The notes under the pieces are model-generated. The model worked only from the letters and a program-made list of their open reading frames with translations, was not told the DNA's origin and did no database searches. From contig NEWT02000037.1 of assembly GCA_002869925.2 (NCBI GenBank), positions 60,822 through 102,473 of the forward strand: 41,652 nucleotides of DNA. The letters are read 5' to 3'. Position 1 is the first letter of the stretch. Every line of letters starts with the position of its first letter. This document shows positions 1 through 7,043 of this stretch, piece after piece. This stretch comes from Nitrospira sp. CG24A. Its GTDB lineage: Bacteria; Nitrospirota; Nitrospiria; Nitrospirales; Nitrospiraceae. The position numbers and the translations under genes were made by a program.

Positions 1-1
1 T

Positions 2-265
2 CGCATCGTGAATGCGTTTGAAGTGGGTTATTTAAAAATGCGTCCGGAGTATTGGCCTAATTGTCAGCGGTTGTTGGGATTCGATCCGGCAAGGTCTCTC
101 TTCATGGATGATGACGAAGGCTGCTTGGTTGCGGCACAACGTTTTGGCGTCGTTCACCTCATTCATAGTGCCAAATCGAGTTCTCAGCTGCCTCCCGCCC
201 CGCTCCCTCAGTTCGTCTCGGTGGCAGGTTTTTCCTTACTCCTTAACGGACGGCCTGTGATTTAG
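2..265 (+). CDS. HAD-family nucleotidase, C-terminal part (5' end outside window)
   Basis: This frame is open from the window edge to a TAG stop. It is nearly identical in protein to the last ~87 residues of the complete HAD hydrolase at 19100-19798, sharing MRPEYWP, the acidic loop FMDDDE (HAD motif III) and the tail HSAKSSSQLPP. HAD phosphatases use this acidic pair to hold Mg2+; the nucleophile motif DMDGTLLD lies upstream of the window. The relation to YrfG-type GMP/IMP nucleotidases is inferred from the complete paralogue. Similarity to the other copy ends at the stop codons. The product is probably cytoplasmic. It is unknown whether the full 5' end is intact. Confidence 0.85.
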   Translation, partial: RIVNAFEVGYLKMRPEYWPNCQRLLGFDPARSLFMDDDEGCLVAAQRFGVVHLIHSAKSSSQLPPAPLPQFVSVAGFSLLLNGRPVI

Positions 266-290
266 CAGGGTGCCGAAGAATCCCGTTATT

Positions 291-355
291 TGGTTTGTCT
301 CGTTTGTTTGGTTTAACCAGACCAACTAAATGAACTAAACAAACCAGATGAGCCA
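291..355. repeat. Imperfect inverted repeat, possible terminator
   Basis: A T/G-rich arm (about 291-313, core GTTTGTTTGGTT) faces its imperfect complement (about 331-355, core AACTAAACAAACC). It lies just after the HAD stop codon, so it could end that transcript. There is no clean T tract, so it may simply be an intergenic repeat. Confidence 0.45.
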
Positions 356-461
356 GACAGGGTTTGTCCTAGTTGTACAGGACGCCGAATAGTTTCTCTT
401 GTTGTGAGGGTTTCAGTTGGATAGTATGCGCTGGTTGTTAGCCAGACGACTTCCAATCTAA

Positions 462-559
462 GGAAGGTCTGATTAATTCTCGTTTTCGCTCGGGCAAGAT
501 GCAGAACACAGGGAATTTGACTGGAGTCTGCACGGAAATCTGAATTAATCAGACCTTCC
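462..559. mobile_element. 98-bp MITE with 18-bp perfect terminal inverted repeats and CTAA target duplication
   Basis: Positions 462-479 and 542-559 are perfect 18-bp inverted repeats (outer end GGAAGGTCTGATTAATTC). The tetranucleotide CTAA sits directly outside both ends (458-461 and 560-563), as expected of a target-site duplication. A YTAR duplication is typical of IS5-group transposases. There is no coding capacity inside, so the element is non-autonomous and was presumably moved by an IS5-type transposase elsewhere. The right-hand CTAA abuts the start of the broken outer-membrane gene, so the insertion separates that gene from its former promoter. Confidence 0.8.
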
Positions 560-562
560 CTA

Positions 563-841
563 ATGGAGACCCTCATCTTGGGTAAATGGATGACAGCACG
601 GCTCTCCGCGTTCGCTCTTCTCTCCCTTCTTCTGGCTCTCACTAGTTCTCTGGCCAAGGCCGAAATGTATGTCGCGGGTCAAGTGGGTGTGAACATTCCT
701 CAAAGTCTTACCAATGTGATGCATCGAAAATGCGCAATTCCGCTCTTGACTGGAAAGACAGTTGCTCCGGTCCTCACTCGCTGCGGCCTTGCTGGCGGAC
801 TGTTTGAGCATCCTGCGAGAGAACCCCACACGGCACTCTGA
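563..841 (+). pseudogene. Truncated outer-membrane beta-barrel protein, N-terminal remnant
   Basis: The frame gives a clear signal peptide (best start ATG at 590, MTARLSAFALL with a hydrophobic core ending SLAKA) and then MYVAGQVGVNIPQSLTNV. That is the first strand of an OmpA/porin-like beta-barrel as often seen in Nitrospira. After about position 715 the similarity to a barrel stops, and the frame runs into the dispersed repeat (774-818). The remaining residues, such as GLAGGLFEHP, are just translated repeat. A full barrel needs well over 150 residues. The gene was therefore cut by deletion or repeat insertion at the 3' side, and it is flanked by a MITE at the 5' side. It is unlikely to be functional. 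Confidence 0.65.
774..818. repeat. Dispersed intergenic repeat, half copy
   Basis: Contains ctcgctgcggccttgctgg followed by tttgagcatcctgcga, which match the arms of the full element at 3444-3567. Only one arm is present. It forms the break point of the outer-membrane pseudogene. Confidence 0.7.
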
Positions 842-888
842 ATCAATCCTGAGATTTTCTTGTCGGACCGCGCACTCAGCCCTACAGT

Positions 889-1635
889 GTGGCTATGGAG
901 CCCACTGTGACCTCGACCCTGTCCTGTCCCAAGTGTCAGGCTGGTCAGCCTGACGGAGCAACGGAGTGCGTGAAATGCGGGATCATCTTTGCAAAATATC
1001 GGCCGCTTACTCCGCCAGTGCGGCAGCAGGCTGCCCCACAACACTACGCTCGCTGGGTGTCGCTTGCGAAGGAGTGGCTTGTTGACTCAGATACGTCGAC
1101 GGACTCGCTGAGGTTCGCCGGTCGTGTCGTCGTGTTTCTGGTACTGCTTTGGTGGGGCCGGGCATTCATTTTCGCTCCGCTCGAAACCAACTACACAGGA
1201 GAATCGTTCCTTCACCTGATCAATCTGCCGTTCCACGAGGCCGGCCATCTTCTCTTTATCCCGTTGGGGCGTTTCATGACGATACTGGGAGGGAGTCTCG
1301 GTCAGATCCTGATGCCGCTCGTGTGTCTCGCCACATTTCTTATCAAGACGCGCGATCCTTTCGGCGCTTCTGTGGCTCTCTGGTGGACGGCGGAAAGCTT
1401 TATGGATATCGCTCCCTATATCAACGATGCGCGGGCGTTGGATCTCACATTGCTTGGCGGGGTCACCGGGAAGGAAACAGATGGACATGACTGGAACAAT
1501 ATCCTGACCATGTTGGGCTGGCTGGAGCATGACCATCGCCTGGCCCACCTCGCCTACAACTTCGGCATTCTCCTGATGCTGGCCTCGTTCGTGTGGGGCG
1601 GGCTGCTTCTTCTGAAACACTACCGCCGGCTTTAG
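889..1635 (+). CDS. Zinc-ribbon membrane protein with HExxH motif (M50-like)
   Basis: The start is GTG 889 or, two codons on, ATG 895. Residues 13-30 form a zinc ribbon (CPKC...CVKC). A hydrophobic segment follows at about 78-97, then FHEAGHLLFIPLG with HEAGH at residues 116-120. Next come a hydrophobic stretch (about 125-150), a polar region with NDARALD, and a last membrane helix near 225-242. HEAGH in a membrane-embedded setting is the zinc-binding motif of M50-type (site-2-protease-like) peptidases, so an inner-membrane metalloprotease or a derived non-catalytic relative is likely. The substrate is unknown. The stop codon directly touches the dispersed repeat that follows. Confidence 0.75.
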   Translation: MAMEPTVTSTLSCPKCQAGQPDGATECVKCGIIFAKYRPLTPPVRQQAAPQHYARWVSLAKEWLVDSDTSTDSLRFAGRVVVFLVLLWWGRAFIFAPLETNYTGESFLHLINLPFHEAGHLLFIPLGRFMTILGGSLGQILMPLVCLATFLIKTRDPFGASVALWWTAESFMDIAPYINDARALDLTLLGGVTGKETDGHDWNNILTMLGWLEHDHRLAHLAYNFGILLMLASFVWGGLLLLKHYRRL

Positions 1636-1806
1636 CAGGATGCTGAAAAAGGGGGGATGGGGTATCTGGGACGATCCCCTTGCTCGCGCAACGCGCGGGC
1701 GAGGACTCCCCTCGTTGGACGCGCGCAGTTGGGATCATCCCACACACCCCTTATAAAGTGACTGCTCAGTGGGGCCTTGCTGGACGGCCATTTTGAGCAT
1801 CCTGCG
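1636..1806. repeat. Dispersed repeat, full copy with internal module
   Basis: The ends are inverted: gcaggatgctgaaaaag at the left and ccattttgagcatcctgc at the right. Between them is a GC-rich palindromic module (ctcgcgcaacgcgcg...gacgcgcgcag, about 1680-1730) that occurs again at 4972-5022. The whole fills most of the gap between two convergent genes, so it may also serve as a terminator. Confidence 0.7.
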
Positions 1807-1878
1807 ATGCTGCTACTGAGACATCACTACTCACAAGATCACAGTGAGGGTTAAGCAGAAATCGATGCACCGATCCTG

Positions 1879-2793
1879 TTATATCGTTATCTCGATGTCC
1901 GATAATGCTTCCAGCGCCAACATCAGCGCGTGAGTCCCGCTCCGGCCATGCCCGAGTGTTTGGACGGTCTGGTAGAGCTGGTGTGCCAACGTGAGGCCTG
2001 GGAGTGTGAGCCCCATGCGTGTCGCTTCTTCCAATGCGATGCCCATGTCCTTGATGAAATGCTCGACAAAGAACCCTGGGGCGAAGTTACGCTGGAGAAT
2101 TTTCGGCGCCAGATTGTCTAACGTCCAACAGGCAGCTGCGCCGCCCCGAATCGATTCGAGCATGCGGTTTAGATCGAGCCCCGCCTTGTAGCCATACAGC
2201 AAACTCTCGCAGACACCGACCATCGTGCCGGCGATCACGATTTGATTGCAGAGTTTCGCCTGTTGCCCAGTGCCGGGTCCTCCCTGATGCACAATCTTTT
2301 TCCCTAATAGTTCGAATAGCAGGATCACGGCTTGCACGGATGTTGTGTCACCACCGATCATGATCGAGAGCGCGGCATTCTTGGCGCCGACATCGCCACC
2401 AGAAACCGGGGCATCAATGGCAGAGAGATTGTTCGCTGAGGCAGCCGCGGCGATGTCACGGCTTAATGAAGGTTGCGTCGTCGTCATGTCGATGAGGATC
2501 GTCCCAGCTCGTGCCCCGGCCAGGACTCCCGTCTCGGCGAAGTAGACCGTGTGTACGTCCTGGGGAAAGCCGACCATCGTGATGAGGACATCGGATGCAG
2601 CCGCCACGGCGCGCGGACTCTCGGCCCATTGCGCCCCCCGGTCGAGCAATGGTTGCACCTTCGACTGCGTGCGACTATGGACCGTCACACGATAGCCGGC
2701 CGTGAGTAGATGGCCGCACATCGACGATCCCATCACACCGGTGCCGATCCAGCCGATGCTAGTGTCCGTTGGCACGACAAGTCGAACGGTCAT
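1879..2793 (-). CDS. NAD(P)-dependent beta-hydroxyacid dehydrogenase (3-hydroxyisobutyrate dehydrogenase family)
   Basis: The 304-residue length is normal for the family. An N-terminal Rossmann motif GWIGTGVMGSSM lies at residues 14-25. The substrate-binding signature DAPVSGGDVGAKNA is near 125-140, and the catalytic lysine sits in GTGQQAKLCNQ near 178. Family members oxidise 3-hydroxyisobutyrate, tartronate semialdehyde or succinic semialdehyde-type substrates in the cytoplasm. The exact substrate cannot be read from sequence. It begins 15 bp after the stop of the upstream exported protein (2809-3288), so the two are probably co-transcribed although their roles are not obviously linked. Confidence 0.88.
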   Translation of the reverse strand: MTVRLVVPTDTSIGWIGTGVMGSSMCGHLLTAGYRVTVHSRTQSKVQPLLDRGAQWAESPRAVAAASDVLITMVGFPQDVHTVYFAETGVLAGARAGTILIDMTTTQPSLSRDIAAAASANNLSAIDAPVSGGDVGAKNAALSIMIGGDTTSVQAVILLFELLGKKIVHQGGPGTGQQAKLCNQIVIAGTMVGVCESLLYGYKAGLDLNRMLESIRGGAAACWTLDNLAPKILQRNFAPGFFVEHFIKDMGIALEEATRMGLTLPGLTLAHQLYQTVQTLGHGRSGTHALMLALEALSDIEITI

Positions 2794-2808
2794 CGTTTGC
2801 CTGCTCGT

Positions 2809-3288
2809 CTATTCAGTGAGCGGAGTAATTCGATCCGCCACCGCTTGAATGACGCCTTCTTTATCTCTGGCCACCTTGACTCCCTGCAAACTTAGATAGT
2901 AGCCCCCGTGACTCGGCGATTGGATCGTGGCCGTCAGTTCAATCCGTTGCCCGTCTTCGACATCGGGATCTTTGACGGTCGGGATCCCGCAGAGTCCGTG
3001 GACGGCGACGTTGATCGAGGAGGTCTCGTCTTCCAGGTAGAACAAATAGGCGCCGTAGCACATTGTGCCGGCCTGCAGCTTGTAGGGATCGAGCGGAGTC
3101 ACATTGCGCACAGTACCCTGCAACGTGACCTGTTTCAAATGAAACGATTTCGGCGCGTCGATGATCTCACGAATGGTGATGGGGTCCGCGGCTGAAACAG
3201 AGGAAGAATCGACCACAGCCCCCACAAGCCAGAGGGCGGCGAGGAGACCGACCAACGTGTGTGCGCGAGCGGCATGGCCGTGTCTCAT
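2809..3288 (-). CDS. Exported protein, OB-fold-like, unknown function
   Basis: The 159-residue protein has a signal peptide (HTLVGLLAALWLVGAVV, cleavage likely after SVSA). The mature part begins with an IREIIDAPKSFHLKQVTLQG pattern, in which a short helix leads into beta strands around a 'V.LQGTV..V' core, as in OB-fold nucleotide- or metal-binding modules. Two cysteines (TMCYGAY and HGLCGIP) could form a disulfide. It is probably periplasmic. It is the first gene of a two-gene unit with the dehydrogenase. No function is assigned. Confidence 0.65.
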   Translation of the reverse strand: MRHGHAARAHTLVGLLAALWLVGAVVDSSSVSAADPITIREIIDAPKSFHLKQVTLQGTVRNVTPLDPYKLQAGTMCYGAYLFYLEDETSSINVAVHGLCGIPTVKDPDVEDGQRIELTATIQSPSHGGYYLSLQGVKVARDKEGVIQAVADRITPLTE

Positions 3289-3443
3289 ATATCTATTTTA
3301 CAGAAGGCCGTGGCAGAAGTCCCTTCCGCCTCTTCGACGAACTCGCTATAATCCGCTAAGCATTCCAGCAGGCTGAGAAAAACTCAGGTAATGCCAACAA
3401 TATGGCTGGAACGGTCCGTACGGTGCTGACGCCAGAATAACAT

Positions 3444-3567
3444 CAGGATGCTCAAAAAGGCTGTCCAGCAAGGCCGCAGCGAGCGAAGAGGCGAGGCGTA
3501 CGCTTCAGTACGTTGAGCCTCTGAGGGATGCGAGAACGCTGCTGGCAGACTTTTTCAGCATCCTGCG
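3444..3567. repeat. Dispersed repeat, best full copy (about 124 bp)
   Basis: The left arm caggatgctcaaaaaggctg (3444 on) is the near-complement of the right arm ending tttttcagcatcctgc. An inner inverted pair, gaggcg...gcctc, flanks gtacgcttcagtac. The element can fold into one long hairpin. Its right end sits only a few bases from the ribosome binding site of the M20 peptidase, so it forms part of that gene's leader. Confidence 0.8.
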
Positions 3568-3580
3568 AGGAGAATGACCC

Positions 3581-4948
3581 ATGATCGATCGCACGAGCCT
3601 TGAACGCTACATCACAGACAGCCGCCTCCGGTTTGAAGACCTGCTGGGCCAGATGGTGGAAATCCCTTCGATCAGCATGGATCCGGCCAGAGCCCCCGAC
3701 CTCCGGCGCATGGCGGAATTTTCGCGGCAGCTCCTCACAGACTTGGGAGCCGACGTTCGAATTGTAGAAACCGGTGGCTATCCGATCGTGTCAGGCGGAT
3801 GGATGACCGGAGTCCAACATCCGACGGTCACCATCTACAATCATATGGATGTACAGCCGGCGCAGGAGCCGGAATGGAAGCAGGAGCCTTTTGCATTCAA
3901 GAACGAGAACGGGTTGTACAAAGGCCGTGGCGCGACGGACGACAAGGGCCCGGCGCTGTCGGCCTTGTTCGGCGCACGGTATGCCATCGAGCAGGGAGTG
4001 CCGATCAATGTTCGATTTCTCTGGGAGCTGGAAGAAGAAATCGGCAGTCCGAACTTTTCGGCTGGGCTCAAGAACCGAACAGCTATTCCAAGACCGGACT
4101 CAGTTGTCGTGTCGGACACGATCTGGCTCGCAAAAGGGAAGCCAGCCATGCCCTATGGTCTGCGTGGTCTGCTTGGTGCGCGACTGACGCTACGCACGGG
4201 AACGAAAGACGCTCATTCTGGCGTGACCGGCGGCGCAGCGCGAAACCCGCTCGCGGAACTGATGGACGTGGCGCATGCCTGCGTCGATGCCAAGAGCGGC
4301 AAGGTCAAGATTCCCGGATTCTATCAGGATGTGGTTGAGCCGACCAAAGCGGAGATCAAGAGCTTTCTCGCGTCCGGTTTCCAGGTCAAGAGCTTCAAGC
4401 AGGCCTATGGATTTCAGACGCTGCGCACGAACGATCCCGCCGAGATCATGCGCCGGATTTGGGCTGCGCCGACGTTTGAGGTGCATGGGTTGACCGGCGG
4501 GTATCACGGCCCAGGGGTGAAGACGGTTGTCCCAGGCCATGGCGAACTCAAAGTCAGTATGCGATTGGTGCCGAATCAAACTCCGGAAAAGGCCTTTGCG
4601 TTGCTCAAGAAACATGTCGCCAAGCTGAATCCGCAGGTAAAAGTCGAGCGGGAAGGGATGCTTCATCCGTTCAAAGGATTGTTCGAGGGGCCCTATGTCG
4701 AGGCGGTAAAGCGAGCGGCGAAGGCGGGATTTGGGAAAGAGCCGGCCTTCATCCGCGAGGGCGGATCGATCGGCGCAGTGGTCACCATGCAAAAAGCCTG
4801 GAAGGTGCCGATCCTGTTTATGGGGCTGAGCTTGCCGGAACATGGCTACCATGCGCCCAACGAATACTTCGATTGGGGCCAAGCTTCAGGCGGAATGAAG
4901 GCGTTTGCGCATTATTTTGCGGAACTTGCCAGGATGGGAAAGAGGTGA
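3581..4948 (+). CDS. M20-family metallopeptidase (dipeptidase)
   Basis: The 455-residue protein is a cytoplasmic M20 (ArgE/DapE/carnosinase-like) di-zinc peptidase. The metal-binding and catalytic motifs are all visible. They are NHMDVQP near residue 87, GRGATDDKGP near 117 (bridging Asp), the catalytic pair ELEEEIGS near 150, DTIW near 180, and the C-terminal His in PEHGYHAPNE near 428. The dimerisation 'lid' domain (HSGVTGGAARNPL to RLVPNQTPE) lies between them. It probably hydrolyses dipeptides or N-acyl amino acids. The start is well supported: gcgaggag precedes the ATG with good spacing, directly after a dispersed repeat. Confidence 0.9.
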   Translation: MIDRTSLERYITDSRLRFEDLLGQMVEIPSISMDPARAPDLRRMAEFSRQLLTDLGADVRIVETGGYPIVSGGWMTGVQHPTVTIYNHMDVQPAQEPEWKQEPFAFKNENGLYKGRGATDDKGPALSALFGARYAIEQGVPINVRFLWELEEEIGSPNFSAGLKNRTAIPRPDSVVVSDTIWLAKGKPAMPYGLRGLLGARLTLRTGTKDAHSGVTGGAARNPLAELMDVAHACVDAKSGKVKIPGFYQDVVEPTKAEIKSFLASGFQVKSFKQAYGFQTLRTNDPAEIMRRIWAAPTFEVHGLTGGYHGPGVKTVVPGHGELKVSMRLVPNQTPEKAFALLKKHVAKLNPQVKVEREGMLHPFKGLFEGPYVEAVKRAAKAGFGKEPAFIREGGSIGAVVTMQKAWKVPILFMGLSLPEHGYHAPNEYFDWGQASGGMKAFAHYFAELARMGKR

Positions 4949-5380
4949 GGGATGAAGCCTGATGATCTTCTGTGCTCGCGCAACGCGCGGTCGCGGACTC
5001 CCCTCGTTGGACGCGCGCAGTGGAAGATCATTCAGCCCCCATCCCCGAAGAGATAACAAGCAAGCTTGGAGAGATCAATTTAGTCGATCGACGGTGCTCG
5101 CCTGGGCTAATGGCACGTCACGGCAAATCGATTGCGAAGTAATCGGAGGTAGGGCGGGTGAGAAAACGCACGCAGTGGAAGATCAATCAGCCCTCGTCTC
5201 TGAAGATTTTATAAGTGTCGCTCATGGAACTGATTTGGCAGGGCACCCTCTGCATGGCTCTGGTTTGAGCCCGGTAGGTATCGGGAACTTGTCTGGCGGG
5301 GTCACGAAACCCTCTGCATCTGACCTCTAGCTGCCGTGTGACCACTGGCGCACGGTCGTGCTTGGCTCTGTAGGTGGCCG
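4949..5380. repeat. Non-coding gap holding a dispersed GC module and decayed copies
   Basis: Positions 4972-5022 repeat the module seen near 1680-1730 (tgctcgcgcaacgcgcgg, then cccctcgttggacgcgcgcag). A second, degenerate copy of its flank follows (cgcagtggaagatcattcag at 5017, cgcagtggaagatcaatcag at 5172). I see no convincing gene in the remaining DNA. Confidence 0.55.
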
Positions 5381-5761
5381 CTACAAGCGGTGGGCGCCGT
5401 CAAGTTTCCCAAGATTCCGATCGAAGGTGCCCAGCGGTAGATGCCCGGCCTTGCGGGCGATTTCCAGAACGAGACAATCGGAGAAGCCCAACGAGGGACG
5501 AGCGCGGAACTGTGTCAGCGCCAATGCGACGACATCGGCATCCTGCAGCGTGAAGTCCTTGTGATGCAACATGAGTGCGACCGCGTTGGCGATCTGCGCG
5601 GGAGAGCGCTGGTACACCGCATCGAGCACCCATAGGGTTTCCGCCAGCACGAGGGTCGAGACCCACGCCCCCTTGGCCACATACGTCTCCGCGGCAATGG
5701 CCTGGCGCGCATCGTCACGCACCAGCAGCCGCACCAATACATTGGTATCAATGGCGTGCAT
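5381..5761 (-). CDS. VapC-type PIN-domain toxin ribonuclease
   Basis: The 126-residue protein has the PIN acidic residues: D5 (HAIDTNVLVR), E41 (LAETLWVL), D95 (FSDCLVLEIA) and D114 (TFDRNLGKL). PIN toxins are Mg2+-dependent RNases, typically cutting tRNA or rRNA when free of antitoxin. The start overlaps the end of the antitoxin gene by 14 bp, the usual translational coupling of type II toxin-antitoxin modules. All catalytic positions are present and there is no frameshift, so the toxin looks intact. The target RNA is unknown. Confidence 0.88.
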   Translation of the reverse strand: MHAIDTNVLVRLLVRDDARQAIAAETYVAKGAWVSTLVLAETLWVLDAVYQRSPAQIANAVALMLHHKDFTLQDADVVALALTQFRARPSLGFSDCLVLEIARKAGHLPLGTFDRNLGKLDGAHRL

Positions 5762-6011
5762 ATTTCTGACGGATGTGTTTTCTGATGCCGTCCTTCACGC
5801 TGGTCGAGGCTTGTCGCTTGGGGGTGCCATCGGGAAACAGCGCGTCATGCACATCTGCCAGGGTGTGCTGTCCGACTTTTCGCACAATGATCTCTTCGTT
5901 CTTCTCGTCCCATTCGAGGACCGATCCGGGTCCGACCCCGAGTTTCCTGCGAATCTCGGAAGGGACGGAAATCTGGCCCTGCGCTGTGAGTCTAGAATGT
6001 GCAAGTGGCAT
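5748..6011 (-). CDS. AbrB/MazE-fold antitoxin, partner of PIN toxin
   Basis: The 87-residue protein begins with a SpoVT/AbrB DNA-binding fold: LTAQGQISVPSEIRRKLGVGPGS is its typical swapped-hairpin pattern, followed by VLEWDEKNEEIIVRK. The C-terminal tail (SVKDGIRKHIRQKYARH) is basic and probably wraps the toxin. It neutralises the downstream PIN RNase and likely represses its own promoter through the palindrome just upstream of its start. Confidence 0.85.
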   Translation of the reverse strand: MPLAHSRLTAQGQISVPSEIRRKLGVGPGSVLEWDEKNEEIIVRKVGQHTLADVHDALFPDGTPKRQASTSVKDGIRKHIRQKYARH

Positions 6012-6046
6012 GGATGAACATTACCACGGTAATGCACCAAAGTCAA
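6011..6046 (-). promoter_or_regulatory. Toxin-antitoxin promoter and palindromic operator, probably leaderless
   Basis: On the minus strand TTGACT (6046-6041) is followed by exactly 17 bp and TAATGT (6023-6018), so transcription should begin at or next to the antitoxin ATG (6011). The perfect palindrome CATTACC-AC-GGTAATG (6019-6034) overlaps the -10 box and spacer, a good autorepressor site. No Shine-Dalgarno is visible, which fits a leaderless mRNA. The gap from 6047 to 6303 shows nothing else. Confidence 0.6.
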
Positions 6047-6303
6047 TGAAACCATAGGGGGCCGACGGTGCAGGAGGTGATGCAGTTTGATCAATCGGTT
6101 ATCCCACGCAATATTAGGATGACACGCTGTAGAAAGCACATCATCACGGCTTGATATTAAGTTTTCAGCGAAGCCGAACTGGAATGACAATCCGACCCCT
6201 TGTTGTTACATAGACAGAATCCATAACTCTTCCGTGCTGAAAAACGCTTCCGATGGTCATGAGTTTCTGAGTCCACACTCATTTTACGACTGCAATCTAA
6301 GAC

Positions 6304-6846
6304 TCAGTGCGGTTCTTGTCCTCTGGACCAGATAAAGCCCTGTGTGTATATGCTCAGGGATGCGTCCGGTTCTGTTTTTTCTGTTACCGCGAACTCCATG
6401 ATCGTTGGTATCTTGTACTGACCCTCTTTAGGCAACCACAGATTGCGAACAGCTACAGGCACACTGTTATTCGCGGTAGTTGAAAAAGAAGCGACGTTTT
6501 CAGAGCCTTTTATTCTTACCTTTCCACTGATCCGCCCTTTGTCCGAGGCAAACAGTAGCAGCAGATAATCAGTAATACCCGCTGGAACATTCTTCATTTC
6601 CACCTCCATCCAGATTTCTGTTTTGACCTTCAGTGCCTGGAAAATGAGGTCCGCCTTATCGCTAATTTGCGAAGTATTGGCTTGAAGTTCTTTGATTTGT
6701 GTTTTTAGCTCGTTTTGAGCCTTGTCGGATTCGCGTTTATTTTCTGCTTCTTCAAGCTTTCCGTAGTGGTAGGAACCGTAGGCTCCAAATGCGCTCAACA
6801 CAACGCCAAGGAGCAGCACAATTTGACTGACGGTTTGTGATGTCAT
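6304..6846 (-). CDS. Membrane-anchored coiled-coil protein, unknown function
   Basis: The 180-residue protein has an N-terminal membrane helix (about residues 8-27, QIVLLLGVVLSAFGAYGSY). A charged coiled coil follows (about 30-70, KLEEAENKRESDKAQNELK). A beta-rich C-terminal domain with no recognised motif ends the protein. It is probably single-pass with the globular part outside the membrane. The gene is lower in G+C than its neighbours and lies beside the toxin-antitoxin pair and the nuclease-helicase, which it diverges from. This suggests an acquired gene, possibly a defence partner, but nothing proves that. Confidence 0.6.
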   Translation of the reverse strand: MTSQTVSQIVLLLGVVLSAFGAYGSYHYGKLEEAENKRESDKAQNELKTQIKELQANTSQISDKADLIFQALKVKTEIWMEVEMKNVPAGITDYLLLLFASDKGRISGKVRIKGSENVASFSTTANNSVPVAVRNLWLPKEGQYKIPTIMEFAVTEKTEPDASLSIYTQGFIWSRGQEPH

Positions 6847-6892
6847 TTTTGGTTGTGAAGTATAACTTCAGAAGATTTATGACAGCGAAGGC

Positions 6893-6945
6893 GCGCATGA
6901 TGGCGCAGTATGGCGCGGAGTCCAGAGACCGTCAAGGCGAAGGAA
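6893..6945 (-). repeat. Copy of the sel1 gene leader and start region
   Basis: This stretch matches 11396-11445, the leader and first codons of the Sel1 gene at 10829-11401 (shared gcagtatggcgcggag and cgtcaaggcga). On the minus strand it even keeps an ATG (6899-6897), with MRAFAV compared with MRVLVI. The match then stops before the membrane coiled-coil gene. It is a remnant of a duplicated aat/sel1 junction. Confidence 0.65.
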
Positions 6946-7043
6946 ACTCCAACGATGGTTACAAACTTTCCCAAAGCGGTTGACGTGAGTGTTTGGTTAT
7001 AATGCCGCTATTCGCAGGGATACTCTGCGCCGAGAGGAAATCG

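Noticed and set aside
6980-7003. TTGACG and TATAAT as promoter of the helicase gene
   Set aside because: The spacing is only 12 bp, so the pair is not convincing, although TATAAT alone may be a -10 box.
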